A DNA stretch of 55,176 nt, taken from contig CAJWHF010000003.1 of assembly GCA_913041275.1 (NCBI GenBank), positions 1 to 55,176 of the forward strand, given 5' to 3'. The stretch is from an uncultured Opitutia bacterium (GTDB lineage Bacteria > Verrucomicrobiota > Verrucomicrobiia > Opitutales > Coraliomargaritaceae). How positions within the stretch are numbered: position 1 is the first letter of the stretch; every line of letters begins with the position of its first letter. The notes beneath the pieces were generated by a model that saw only the letters and a program-made list of their open reading frames with translations, did no database searches and had not been told where the DNA came from. This document shows positions 25,896 through 35,159 of the stretch, in pieces. The position numbers and the translations under genes were made by a program.

Positions 25896-27414
25896 TAAAT
25901 TTTATCGTATGTTCCCTAAGTAATAATTTTTTGAATTTCTCCCTAGCAGTCGACCATGCCAGCGATTCGGTTGGTTGATACTTTTTAATAGCCGAAGATT
26001 CTAGTACTAGTTTCCTGCCTTGTTGCAGATTTTCTATACATGAATCTGCGATCATTTGTACTATTATATTACCTAGTCCGGTAGCTTCAATTGGACCAGC
26101 AGTGACTGTTACGCCTATAGCATCTGCTGTGAATTGATTTAGTAAACTATCTTGGCAACCACCTCCGACGACATGCAGTGTTTCTGGAGTGTCCATTGTA
26201 TATTGTATTAAACGATCCCAAACCATTGCGTAACGAAGTGCTAGGCTTTCATAAATACAGCGTATAATTTCTCCTTTCGAATTAGGGACTTCTTGTTTTG
26301 TATCATGGCAGTAGTTCTGGATTTTCTTAGCCATATCGCCACCTTCGGTAAAAAATGCGTTATCTGGATTTATCAGGCTTCTAAATGGCTCTACAGTACT
26401 AGCTAGGGATGCCATTTCTTTGTAGGCAATATCTGTACCTTGGTTAGACCAATCACGCTTGCACTCTTGGATGAGCCAAAGTCCACAAATGTTCTTCAAA
26501 AATCGGATACTTCCATCGACTCCCGTTTCATTAGTAAATGCGTCAGAATACGATTCTGAATTAATTATAGGTTTATCAATTTCTATACCCATTAAGGACC
26601 AAGTGCCACTGCTCAAAAATGCGGGTGTAGGTGACTGGCATGGTACTGCTGCTACTGCGCTAGCAGTATCATGTCCAGCAACACTTATAACTTTTGTATT
26701 TTTTAAACCCGTTTTACTGGCGATAATATCACTTAGTTTTCCCAGCGTAGAGCCAGGATCTGATAAATCCTTAAATAATTTTGGTGGTAAACCGAGCTGT
26801 TTAATTAGATCATAATCCCAGTCTTTTGTGGTGGGATTATAGAGCTGCGAGGTACTTGCAATGCTGCGCTCTTGGCACATTCTTCCGGTTAGCCAGTATG
26901 CAATAAGGTCGGGCATAAACAGTAAGCTTTCGGCATTTTGGATGCGCAAACTACTGTCTTCTAATTCTGACAGAAGCTGGAAACATGTATTAAAAAACAT
27001 AAATTGTATCCCAGTCCTCTCATATATTATGCGCTTGTCTACTAGCGAAAATGCACGCTCCATCATCTGATCTGTTCGTTTATCCCTGTACTGGTAGGGT
27101 AGGTCAAGGAGCTCCCCATTCTGATCTAGTAAAGCATAGTCAACGCCCCATGTGTCGATACCGATACTAACAATTGAATCGCCATATTGTGTAGAAGCTA
27201 TACTGAGACTATTTAATATATTCTCGTATAAATCATGAATGTCCCAATGCCACTGGTTATTTACTTTTATAGGATTATTTTCAAAACGATTTACCTCCTC
27301 TAGCTGGATATGCTTGCCATCATATAAACCTGCCAACGTACGGCCACTACCAGCTCCTAAGTCAATGGCAAGGTACACGGCTATTTTTTTATAAGAGGAT
27401 GTTCTTGTAGGCAT
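25885..27414 (-). CDS. rhaB: Rhamnulokinase
   Basis: RhaB phosphorylates L-rhamnulose to rhamnulose 1-phosphate. The 509-aa FGGY kinase has AIDLGAGSGRTLAG (about 16-29), HWDI, SIGIDTWGVDYALLDQ, an SSGTWSLMG nucleotide loop and VVGGGCQDSLLNQ. The asparagine/glycine pattern of GIDTWGVD is that of RhaB and related kinases, not of glycerol kinase. It starts three bases after the DeoR gene and overlaps mqo at its end. The isomerase RhaA is not in the window. Confidence 0.93.
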   Translation of the reverse strand: MPTRTSSYKKIAVYLAIDLGAGSGRTLAGLYDGKHIQLEEVNRFENNPIKVNNQWHWDIHDLYENILNSLSIASTQYGDSIVSIGIDTWGVDYALLDQNGELLDLPYQYRDKRTDQMMERAFSLVDKRIIYERTGIQFMFFNTCFQLLSELEDSSLRIQNAESLLFMPDLIAYWLTGRMCQERSIASTSQLYNPTTKDWDYDLIKQLGLPPKLFKDLSDPGSTLGKLSDIIASKTGLKNTKVISVAGHDTASAVAAVPCQSPTPAFLSSGTWSLMGIEIDKPIINSESYSDAFTNETGVDGSIRFLKNICGLWLIQECKRDWSNQGTDIAYKEMASLASTVEPFRSLINPDNAFFTEGGDMAKKIQNYCHDTKQEVPNSKGEIIRCIYESLALRYAMVWDRLIQYTMDTPETLHVVGGGCQDSLLNQFTADAIGVTVTAGPIEATGLGNIIVQMIADSCIENLQQGRKLVLESSAIKKYQPTESLAWSTAREKFKKLLLREHTIKFNEN

Positions 27415-27417
27415 ATT

Positions 27418-28182
27418 CTAGGATTTAGCTATCGTTAGATTCACACCATTCGCGCGCATAGAATTAGCTATCTCTGGCATAATTCTACTATCTGTGATCA
27501 CGCGTGTGATTTGATCGGTAGAAGCAAAATAGTACTCTGAATGAGAATTAATCTTACTCGAATCAATTAGTAAGATTACCTCATCTGCTAATTGCACAAG
27601 GCGTTCTTTGTATATTGCTTGTTGCTCAAAGCCTTCGCTAGCTCCGCGCTCGAAATCATACCCAATGCAAGATATATAAGCGGTATGAATTCTGTGGTGA
27701 TTTAAGGTATTTATACTCTCACCACCTACGAAAGTATTTGTTTTGTGATGAAAACTACCTCCAGTAGTTATTAATTCTACTCTATTATAATCTACTAAAC
27801 TTTGTATAACAGCTAAAGAATTTGTAACAACACGGTAGGGTGAGTCTTGTAATAATGAGACGAGCGCTAAAGCTGTTGTGCTACTGTCAAAAGCGTAAGT
27901 ACGACCAGGAGTAACTGTGCTTATAGCATTCTTAGCTATGGCTAGTTTATACTCTGTATTTAAGTTACTGCGCTCCAAAAAAGATTGAAGTTTGGGTTTG
28001 CCCTTAATGGAACTAGCACCCCCATGGATGCGTAAGAGTTGATCGCCCCGTGCAAGGACCTTTAGATCTCTGCGTATTGTTTCGTCGGTTACACCTAAAT
28101 CTGCTGCAACCTCAACTGTCCTTACTGTACCGCACAGCCCAAGTTGGTGCATTATGTGATTATGTCGCTCAACCGCTAGCAT
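27418..28182 (-). CDS. DeoR-family transcriptional regulator of the rhamnose locus
   Basis: The 254-aa regulator has an N-terminal DeoR winged helix (about 5-57; VTDETIRRDLKVLARGDQL) with the family ending LLRIHGGA. A sugar-phosphate-sensing C-terminal domain follows (AFDSSTTALAL, VVTNSLAVIQSL, ELITTGGSF, EQQAIYKERLV, LIDSSK). It heads the minus operon with rhaB and mqo and diverges from the aldolase gene, so it probably represses both and responds to a rhamnose intermediate. Most rhamnose loci use AraC-type RhaR/S; a DeoR type is known in some other groups. Confidence 0.92.
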   Translation of the reverse strand: MLAVERHNHIMHQLGLCGTVRTVEVAADLGVTDETIRRDLKVLARGDQLLRIHGGASSIKGKPKLQSFLERSNLNTEYKLAIAKNAISTVTPGRTYAFDSSTTALALVSLLQDSPYRVVTNSLAVIQSLVDYNRVELITTGGSFHHKTNTFVGGESINTLNHHRIHTAYISCIGYDFERGASEGFEQQAIYKERLVQLADEVILLIDSSKINSHSEYYFASTDQITRVITDSRIMPEIANSMRANGVNLTIAKS

Positions 28183-28234
28183 AACTTGATTAATTAAAAA
28201 CCGAGTAGCTTTGCAATAATTATGTTGTAAAATG

Positions 28235-28264
28235 TTGGTTTAATTGGGATTATATTGCTATTAT
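28235..28264 (+). promoter_or_regulatory. Candidate promoter of the aldolase/dehydrogenase gene
   Basis: TTGGTT (28235-28240) and TATTAT (28259-28264) stand 18 bases apart in the divergent DeoR/aldolase region. The start codon is 32 bases past the -10. The -10 matches five of six bases, the -35 only three. A near-palindrome TTGCAA-N8-TTGTAA (28211-28230) lies just upstream and could be the DeoR operator. Confidence 0.25.
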
Positions 28265-28280
28265 GCCTAATTTTTGCATA

Positions 28281-28290
28281 TAGTTAACTA
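28281..28290. promoter_or_regulatory. Perfect palindrome before the aldolase/dehydrogenase start
   Basis: TAGTTAACTA is self-complementary and lies six bases before the ATG, downstream of the likely transcription start. A repressor bound here would block transcription or cover the start. It is a candidate DeoR site only by position. Confidence 0.25.
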
Positions 28291-28296
28291 CAAAAA

Positions 28297-30486
28297 ATGA
28301 AATCAGACTATAATTTTGTCAGTTACGAGTGGGATGACGCCACCGCAGATAGACTTACGCCAGTAGAGCGCTTGGTTTATAGATCTAATATTTTGGGTAA
28401 TGACCAACGTATTACCAATACAGGTGGGGGTAATACATCCGCTAAAATTATGGAAATAGACCCATTAAATGGCGAAACTGTTGAGGTTTTGTGGGTGAAA
28501 GGGTCAGGCGGTGATTTACGTACAGCTGATTGTTCGAACTTTTCTTCATTATACCAAGATAAGCTCATTGCACTCCAAACTCTATACCTAGGCTCCGAAC
28601 ACAAAGGGGTTAAAACTGCGATTGAAGATCATATGGTGCAGATGTATGCGCATACTACCTACAACCTTAACCCTCGCCCGTCCTCAATCGACACACCATT
28701 ACATAGCTTTATTGGTGCGAAGCATGTGGATCACATGCATCCAATATCTTTTATTTCGATTGCTGCATGTAAAAATTCGGAAGCTCTGACGAAGAAAATT
28801 TATGGTGGTCAATTAGCATATTTACCATGGCAGCGTCCAGGCTTCGATCTAGGTTTGAAGATGCAGGAGGTTTATGAGAATAATAAGAACTGTGTTGGTA
28901 TCAATATGGCTCAACACGGTTTAATTAATTGGGAAGATAATGATAAAGCTTGTTATAAATTAACTCTTGATCTTATAGAAAAAGCAGGCCTGTACATAGC
29001 TTCAAAAGACCGTGGAGATCAGACTTTTGGAGGGCGTAAGTTTGCCTCGCCCAGTGCGTGTGTTGCTAAAGAAATGACGCTTGATTTATTGCCTTTTATG
29101 CGTGGTGAGGTATCGCAGAATAATCGTCTAATTGCTACAGTGCACCGAGACTCGGATGTATTAGAGTTTGTTAATTCTAATGATGCTAAACGCCTAGCAG
29201 AGGTTGGTACTTCCTGCCCAGATCATTTCTTACGTACTAAAATTAAGCCATTGTATATAGATTGGGACCCAGAAAGTAACGACATCGCAGCACTAAAAGA
29301 GCTCATTACGAGCGGACTGGAAAAGTACCGATCAGACTACGAAGATTATTATAATAGCTGTAAGCATCCCGATTCTCCTGCTATGCGTGATGCTAACCCT
29401 ACAGTCTTTTTGATCCCTGGTTTAGGATTAATTTCATTTGGTAGGAACAAATCTGAATCGCGTGTCACTGCAGAATTTTATAATTGTGCGATAGGAGTTA
29501 TGCGCGGAGCAGAAGCAATTGATGAATACATTGGTCTACCTCGCCAGGAAGCCTTTGATATAGAATATTGGCAATTGGAAGAAGCTAAATTGCAACGCAT
29601 GCCAAAGGAGAAAGAATTCGCTCGTAAGGTGGTCGTCGTCATTGGAGCAGGCTCTGGAATTGGTAAAGAAACTGCAATGCGTTTCGCTAAAGAAGGTGCT
29701 CACGTAGTCTGTGCTGATATAGATTTAGAAGCAGCGCAAATTACAGCAGATGAGATATCTAATCTTATTGGTATGGGTATAGGTGTAGGTGGTACAGATC
29801 TCTCAAGTTGTGGTAATGTTATTGCTTGTGGCATTGATATTACAGACGAATCAAGTATACAAGAATGCTATAAATCAGCGGTCTACGCTTATGGTGGAGT
29901 AGATGTGATTGCCTTAACTGCGGGCATCTTCCTTGCGCCGAATGGTGAAGAAGAATTTACAATCAACCAATGGGAGAAGGTCTTCAAAATTAATTCAGTA
30001 GGCCCTTATTTGGTTACTAATGCAGCTAAGGCTATTTTTGAAGAACAAGGTATACATTTGAAGAGTTCTGTCGTAATTACAACTTCGGTTAACGCAGTAG
30101 TGCCCAAGAAGGGCTCCATAGCGTATGATTCATCAAAAGCTGCAACTAACCATATTGTCCGTGAGCTTGCGCTAGAGCTAGCGCCTAATGCTCGTGTCAA
30201 TGCTGTTGCTCCTGCAACAGTTGTCAAAGGCTCTAACATGTTCCCGAGAGATAGAGTTAAGACTTCATTAGGGAAGTATAGTATTAGTTATTCTGAGGAC
30301 GAAACTACAGACGAACTGCGTACAAAATTAGCTAAGTTTTATGCGAATCGTACTTTAACGCGTGAACCGATCACTCCAGCAGATCAGGCCGAAGCTATCT
30401 ATTTCTTAGCAAGTGATCTAGCCTCCAAAACTACTGGACTTGTTTTCAATGTGGATGGTGGTTTATCTGAGGCATTCACCCGGTAG
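28297..30486 (+). CDS. Bifunctional rhamnulose-1-phosphate aldolase / lactaldehyde dehydrogenase (RhaEW type)
   Basis: The 729-aa protein joins two enzymes. The N-terminal class II aldolase (about 1-420) has GGGNTSAK, a zinc site in VDHMHPISF and MAQHGL. The C-terminal short-chain dehydrogenase (about 445-729) has a GAGSGIG cofactor loop, a serine in VITTSVNAV and the catalytic YDSSK. This fusion matches RhaEW (YuxG in Bacillus), which splits rhamnulose 1-phosphate to DHAP and L-lactaldehyde and then oxidises the aldehyde to lactate. It diverges from the DeoR-rhaB-mqo operon. The next gene starts 20 bases after its stop. Confidence 0.93.
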   Translation: MKSDYNFVSYEWDDATADRLTPVERLVYRSNILGNDQRITNTGGGNTSAKIMEIDPLNGETVEVLWVKGSGGDLRTADCSNFSSLYQDKLIALQTLYLGSEHKGVKTAIEDHMVQMYAHTTYNLNPRPSSIDTPLHSFIGAKHVDHMHPISFISIAACKNSEALTKKIYGGQLAYLPWQRPGFDLGLKMQEVYENNKNCVGINMAQHGLINWEDNDKACYKLTLDLIEKAGLYIASKDRGDQTFGGRKFASPSACVAKEMTLDLLPFMRGEVSQNNRLIATVHRDSDVLEFVNSNDAKRLAEVGTSCPDHFLRTKIKPLYIDWDPESNDIAALKELITSGLEKYRSDYEDYYNSCKHPDSPAMRDANPTVFLIPGLGLISFGRNKSESRVTAEFYNCAIGVMRGAEAIDEYIGLPRQEAFDIEYWQLEEAKLQRMPKEKEFARKVVVVIGAGSGIGKETAMRFAKEGAHVVCADIDLEAAQITADEISNLIGMGIGVGGTDLSSCGNVIACGIDITDESSIQECYKSAVYAYGGVDVIALTAGIFLAPNGEEEFTINQWEKVFKINSVGPYLVTNAAKAIFEEQGIHLKSSVVITTSVNAVVPKKGSIAYDSSKAATNHIVRELALELAPNARVNAVAPATVVKGSNMFPRDRVKTSLGKYSISYSEDETTDELRTKLAKFYANRTLTREPITPADQAEAIYFLASDLASKTTGLVFNVDGGLSEAFTR

Positions 30487-30506
30487 TACGAATCATTAAA
30501 AAAGAC

Positions 30507-31271
30507 ATGAAAAATGATCGTTTAGATAATTTAGTCACACTATCGCGTGAGTTTGGGCGTGAAGACCGAGCTTGGGCAATACTGGGTGAGGGTAATACTA
30601 GTACTCTTTCGGGTAAAGGGACCTACTATGTAAAGGCTTCGGGTAGTCGCTTAGGTCAGGCAAGTCGCGAAGACTTTACTGAGATAGATTTAAAAAAAGC
30701 TTTAGAATACATAAAGAAACCATCTTTAAGTGATGAAGAAGTAATGCACGCTCTGGAGTCTATAAAAGTCGACTCTACGGCAAAGTTGCCTTCAGTGGAA
30801 ACGTTTGTACACGCTGTATGCTTATCTGAAGGCGATTGCGAGTGGGTAGGGCACGGGCACCCGGAATCTGTATTATCAATACTTTGTAGCGCGATGGGTA
30901 CAAAGCCTTATACGGAGCATATTTTTCCAGATGCTGTAGTCGTTTGCGGGAGACATTTCGCAGTAGTGCCTTATGTTGACCCTGGCTTTAAATTGGCACA
31001 TGCAGTAAGTGATTCGCTATCTAGATTTAAAAGTGCCCACGGCCGTTCTCCTAAAATTATATTTTTAGAGAACCATGGTCCATTTATTTTAGGACAATCA
31101 CATATTGATGTGATAAATACTATGCAGATGTTAGACAAATGGTCTAAAATCTTGATTGCAAATTATAATTTTGGAGGACCGAAATATCTATCAGAGCTTG
31201 ATTCTGACCGCATTGAAGAGCGCATCGACGAAGCGTATAGGCGTAAGCGCTTACTAGAGTCTAATAAGTAA
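30507..31271 (+). CDS. Class II aldolase/adducin family protein
   Basis: The 254-aa protein has GEGNTSTLSG (about 27-36) and VKASGSRLG in the phosphate/substrate region. A metal-type HGHPES with two histidines and a third in FLENHGPFI follow. These are the landmarks of class II aldolases. Length is usual for a single-domain family member. It follows the RhaEW-like gene by 20 bases and is thus in the rhamnose operon, yet the fused enzyme already has an aldolase domain. It may act on another sugar phosphate or be a second aldolase. Substrate cannot be told from sequence. Confidence 0.85.
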   Translation: MKNDRLDNLVTLSREFGREDRAWAILGEGNTSTLSGKGTYYVKASGSRLGQASREDFTEIDLKKALEYIKKPSLSDEEVMHALESIKVDSTAKLPSVETFVHAVCLSEGDCEWVGHGHPESVLSILCSAMGTKPYTEHIFPDAVVVCGRHFAVVPYVDPGFKLAHAVSDSLSRFKSAHGRSPKIIFLENHGPFILGQSHIDVINTMQMLDKWSKILIANYNFGGPKYLSELDSDRIEERIDEAYRRKRLLESNK

Positions 31272-31290
31272 GTACTAGTTCTTACTTATT
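31263..31290. terminator. Bidirectional terminator candidate between the aldolase and sulfatase genes
   Basis: AATAAGTAAG and CTTACTTATT form a perfect 10-bp stem with an 8-base loop. It spans the stop codon of the plus-strand aldolase and precedes the end of the convergent sulfatase gene (31337). Position and perfect symmetry favour a terminator, though flanking T-runs are short. Confidence 0.45.
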
Positions 31291-31336
31291 TACAAAATTT
31301 CTGCCAGCTCCGCGTCTATTTTTTTCTTCATTGCTA

Positions 31337-32656
31337 TCACTGTGTTTTTAATGAATCGAACTGAGCATAATAATCTAACACGCTCTCCAGCTTTTTGTAG
31401 ATTTTAACTTGTGCAGGGGTCAGCATTTTTATTTTCAACGGCTTTACTTCCATCCTGTCTAATTCGGTGTCATAGAAATCGCCACTCAAGTGCAACTTAT
31501 ATCGCCGATCTCGTGCTGTGGCTTTGGTTTTTCCAGGTTCCATGTCGCGGTTATACCAGCAGTAGACATAGTCGCGCGGTACGCTACTATGACCGAGTAG
31601 TTGCGGTAGAAAGCTTCTACCATCGAGTATGGTATTTTCTTCGTGTAATTTTACTTTTGCGATTTCGCAAAATGTCGGAAGAAAATCGCTAAAGTCTATT
31701 AGGTTTTTATGCACGGAGCTTTTGATTTTCCCTGGACATGATACAATTAATGGAACATGCGTGCCGCCATCGGTCATAGTACCTTTGCGACCGGGGGCAT
31801 TGTAGCCGTTAAAATCAGATACAATGGGTCGATCCGTACCATTGTCTCCTGTAAATATTAGATAAGTGTTATCGATAATATCATTTTCTTCGAGAACCTT
31901 TTCAATTTTTCCAACAAGGTGGTCTACATATTCGACCATGTCGCCAAAATATCGCTCGTCGCCTTTGTAGCTTTCTGAACCGAGACTATCTGGATTCCAA
32001 TTATCGGAATGCGGTGTAGGAACAAACGGGCAATGAGTAAGAATCATTGGGTAGTATACGAGGAACGGTTGTTCTTTATTTTTACGTATGAATTTACTTA
32101 TAAATTCAACCATTAGATCAGGCGCAAACTCACCATTATTATATTCGATATTATTACCGTTTCTTTGTAGTATAGGATTTTCATAGCGTTTGTCTCTGCG
32201 CTTTGAGTCGATGACTTTACGGCCGCTTCCAATGTGTTGCCAAAGTAGTGATTCATCGAAACCAAAATATTGTGGCGCGTCTTTTTCACTGCCGAGTTGC
32301 CATTTACCTGCGATACATGTTGCGTATCCATTCTCTTTAAGCATATGCGCAAAAGTGGTCTCGCTTCGTGGTAGTACGCCGAATTTTGTATAATTTCGTA
32401 CATTATATTTACCCGTCATAATTTGCACGCGAGATGGGGTGCAGATTGGTTGAGAATAACAGTGCTCAAAGCGTGCGCCGTTTTCGGCTAGTCTGTCTAA
32501 GTTCGGCACACGATAGGATGTGCCGCCATAGGAACCCATAGTCTCCAGGCCTAGATCATCTGCCATTATTAGGATGATGTTAGGTCTATTTTCTTTAGAA
32601 TGAAGTAGGCAAGATAGTAAGATCCAAAAAAAGAGTATGTATTTATGAATATTCAT
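31337..32656 (-). CDS. Secreted type I sulfatase
   Basis: The 439-aa enzyme has a signal peptide (about 1-20), the metal-binding IILIMADDLG (27-36) and the formylglycine motif in PICTPSRVQIMTGK. Its cysteine in CxPSR would be converted by the FGE at 17439. TGDNGTD with a second metal pair lies later. It is an S1-family sulfatase, probably periplasmic or secreted, cutting sulfate esters from algal glycans; the exact substrate is unknown. It diverges from the ThuA/Gfo-Idh operon over a 314-base gap. No glycoside hydrolase is near. Confidence 0.94.
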   Translation of the reverse strand: MNIHKYILFFWILLSCLLHSKENRPNIILIMADDLGLETMGSYGGTSYRVPNLDRLAENGARFEHCYSQPICTPSRVQIMTGKYNVRNYTKFGVLPRSETTFAHMLKENGYATCIAGKWQLGSEKDAPQYFGFDESLLWQHIGSGRKVIDSKRRDKRYENPILQRNGNNIEYNNGEFAPDLMVEFISKFIRKNKEQPFLVYYPMILTHCPFVPTPHSDNWNPDSLGSESYKGDERYFGDMVEYVDHLVGKIEKVLEENDIIDNTYLIFTGDNGTDRPIVSDFNGYNAPGRKGTMTDGGTHVPLIVSCPGKIKSSVHKNLIDFSDFLPTFCEIAKVKLHEENTILDGRSFLPQLLGHSSVPRDYVYCWYNRDMEPGKTKATARDRRYKLHLSGDFYDTELDRMEVKPLKIKMLTPAQVKIYKKLESVLDYYAQFDSLKTQ

Positions 32657-32970
32657 GTTTCGGTTTATGTTACAGTTATCAGGTGAATAAGTGACCTACC
32701 TTACGTATTTAGTCTAAATTTTAAAAGGTTGTGTTCGGTGTATTTTGCATTGTTCGAATTAATTAAGGTAATTTACTTGTTCTTAATATACGCAAAGTAC
32801 TCTCAGAATTGGAATCCTTCTTTCATATATTTATACATCTTGCATATTTCTTGGGTCGGAACCTATGTTAATTTGCTATTTAACTTTTTTAATGACTGAC
32901 TAAATAGGTTCTTTTCTGTATCTATTTGATCTTCTTATTCGACACTTCAAAACTAGAAACAAAGTTCCGA
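32657..32970. other. Intergenic region between divergent sulfatase and ThuA genes
   Basis: This AT-rich stretch has no open frame longer than about 12 codons from an ATG on either strand and no tRNA-like fold. It should contain the promoters for both divergent units, but I see no hexamer pair good enough to name. A TTG-started extension of the ThuA frame begins at 32926, but it is unlikely to be used. Confidence 0.5.
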
Positions 32971-33879
32971 ATGCTTAATATAAATAAACTCCTAATCACG
33001 CTCTCTATGTTTAGCATGAGCACTTCAGTAATTTATCTTAATGCTAATGATATAGATAATTTTGAGGATTCCTTAAATGAGGCTATTTCCTCATTGGAAG
33101 TTCAGGAACCAAAAAAAACACGTACTGTACTGATCTATTCTCGCACGCAAGGCTTTCGCCATGACTCTATCCCTTACGGCATTCACTGCTTGACTGAATT
33201 AGGCAAGCGAACAGGCGCTTTTAGTGTAGTCGCAACTGAGGATTCAGAGGTTTTTAAAGATGAGAATTTTATGGATTATGACGGTATCATTATGCTCAGT
33301 ACTACGGGTAACGATGCGATTCCTGAAGGCGAGGCACGGGAGGCATTTGAAAAATTTCTCGAACAGGATCGTGGTCTGATAGGGATTCATGCTGCGACCG
33401 ACTGCCATGCGGATTGGTCCAATTACTTAGAGGCGATGGGAGGTATCTTTGACGGGCATCCTTGGTGGAGACAATCGATGATCTCTCTGTACAATGAAGA
33501 GCCTTCACATCCAATTTGTAAGCACATTCATACTGGCGATCAAATTATGGACGAGATTTATCAATATAAAGATGATGAGCATTTTACCCGCGAGAAACTA
33601 CGTATTCTACTAAGCCTTGACCTGAGTGGGGAAGATATGAAAAGGGAAGGTATGAAGCGAAAAGATAACGACTATGCTGTTTCTTGGATACGAAAATATG
33701 CGGGATCACGTGTTTTTTACTCAAATTTAGGGCACAATAAAGAGACTTTTCATAATAAGATGGCTCTACAGCACTTTCTAAACGGTATACAGTTTGCGTT
33801 AGGTGACCTTGAAGCTGATTCTCGTCCTAGCGCAGAAGTGGGTAATGGTGCAGCACGGCCTCTCCCTGTAGGATTTTAA
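32971..33879 (+). CDS. Exported ThuA-like domain protein
   Basis: The protein is a ThuA-like fold: VLIYSRTQGFRHDSI, GIIMLSTTGND, GLIGIHAATDCHADW, the GHPWW segment and SWIRKYAGSRVFYSNLGH. Such glutamine-amidotransferase-like domains occur in sugar use operons, and their reaction is not known. I chose the ATG at 32971 (302 aa), because it leaves a good signal peptide (MLNINKLLITL ... YLNA). The longer frame from 32926 would begin with TTG and add 15 polar residues before it. It is the first gene of a four-gene exported-protein operon, 31 bases before the Gfo/Idh gene. Confidence 0.9.
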   Translation: MLNINKLLITLSMFSMSTSVIYLNANDIDNFEDSLNEAISSLEVQEPKKTRTVLIYSRTQGFRHDSIPYGIHCLTELGKRTGAFSVVATEDSEVFKDENFMDYDGIIMLSTTGNDAIPEGEAREAFEKFLEQDRGLIGIHAATDCHADWSNYLEAMGGIFDGHPWWRQSMISLYNEEPSHPICKHIHTGDQIMDEIYQYKDDEHFTREKLRILLSLDLSGEDMKREGMKRKDNDYAVSWIRKYAGSRVFYSNLGHNKETFHNKMALQHFLNGIQFALGDLEADSRPSAEVGNGAARPLPVGF

Positions 33880-33910
33880 TTTATTTCCTGATTAATAGAT
33901 ACAATTATCA

Positions 33911-35143
33911 ATGAAGAAAATTTTCCTTACTCGGCGTCATTTTATTAAGACTGCTGGCATCTCGGCAGTCGCTTTCCCTCAGATTATTACCTCAAACGCG
34001 TTGGGTGCAAATGGGGTGCCTGCTGCGAGTAATCGTATCGTAATGGCCGGCTTAGGCATGGGCGGAAGAGGTAGTAAGGTACTCCAAGAATTTTTAAAAC
34101 AAAACGGTATCCAGGTCGTCGCAGTCAATGATGTTCAGCGCAAACAAATGGAAGACGTACAAGGTAGTGTGAACAATCATTATGGTAATAATGATTGTGC
34201 TGCGTATGAAGACTATAGGGAGATACTTGCGCGTAGTGATATCGATATGGTGTTTTGCGCACCTCCAGATCACTGGCATGCTCAGATGATGATTGACGCT
34301 TGCAAAGCTGGTAAAGACGTCATGTGCGAGAAGCCACTAACTTTGACAATTGGTGAAGGGAGAAAGATTGTAGAAACTGCGCGTAAGTATGGTCGTGTAG
34401 CAGCAGGTGGAAGTCAAAGAGTACTGGAAGACTATGGAGCAATGGCTTGCTTAGTAAATAGCGGCCGCTTTGGTAAGGTCCTTGAAGGCAATACAAATCC
34501 AGGTACACATGCGTTCGAGTGTGACCTAGGAGAGCAAGCTGTTCCACCAGGAGTAAATTGGGATATGTGGTTAGGGCCTGCTCCCTGGGCACCGTACCAT
34601 GAACGACGTATATCGGGTAGTTATGATATTGCTGGCAAGATGGGTTGGCGTAGTTGGGTGGATTATTCTGGTGGACTAATGACTGATTGGGGCGGTCACA
34701 AATTTGGTGGCCTTTTGCACGGAATGAAACTCGACCATACGGGCCCAAGTAGAATAGTGCCGCCCAAACTAGGTGAACCAATGCGCTTTGAATTTGCTAC
34801 GGGCCAGTCGATAAATGTACAAAATGGTTCTTTCTACAAATGTGAGGGCGGTTACGTTAATGGTACTAACAATAAAAACGTTAAAATTCCACGCGGCTTA
34901 CGTTGGTATTCAGGTGGAGCAAAAACACTTGTTGAAGATTTTATACACTGTGTTAAGACGCGCCAAAGACCCTTTCGGGATGTCGAGTGTTCTCACCGTA
35001 CAGCTTCGCTTTGCCATCTCGGTAATATCGCAATTAAGCTGAATCGAACACTAAAATGGGATCCAGTTAAAGAGGATTTTATTGATGACATCGAAGCAAG
35101 CTCCTTCGTCGATCGCGCTCGACGTGGTCCATGGCAAATTTAA
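33911..35143 (+). CDS. Tat-exported Gfo/Idh/MocA family oxidoreductase
   Basis: The 410-aa protein starts with a twin-arginine signal (TRRHFIKTAG, about 7-16). A Rossmann domain follows with GLGMGGRGS (about 47-55), then the family motif CEKPLTL with its lysine, and a C-terminal alpha/beta domain. Tat export fits a folded enzyme carrying its bound NAD(P). In this group such proteins act on sugars in the periplasm. Substrate not determined. It sits between the ThuA and HEAT-repeat genes with 31- and 16-base gaps. Confidence 0.92.
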   Translation: MKKIFLTRRHFIKTAGISAVAFPQIITSNALGANGVPAASNRIVMAGLGMGGRGSKVLQEFLKQNGIQVVAVNDVQRKQMEDVQGSVNNHYGNNDCAAYEDYREILARSDIDMVFCAPPDHWHAQMMIDACKAGKDVMCEKPLTLTIGEGRKIVETARKYGRVAAGGSQRVLEDYGAMACLVNSGRFGKVLEGNTNPGTHAFECDLGEQAVPPGVNWDMWLGPAPWAPYHERRISGSYDIAGKMGWRSWVDYSGGLMTDWGGHKFGGLLHGMKLDHTGPSRIVPPKLGEPMRFEFATGQSINVQNGSFYKCEGGYVNGTNNKNVKIPRGLRWYSGGAKTLVEDFIHCVKTRQRPFRDVECSHRTASLCHLGNIAIKLNRTLKWDPVKEDFIDDIEASSFVDRARRGPWQI

Positions 35144-35159
35144 CTAAGTCAGTATTTAA

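Noticed and set aside
32926-32970. N-terminal extension of the ThuA gene from a TTG
   Set aside because: It adds polar residues in front of a good signal peptide; the ATG at 32971 gives a normal leader.
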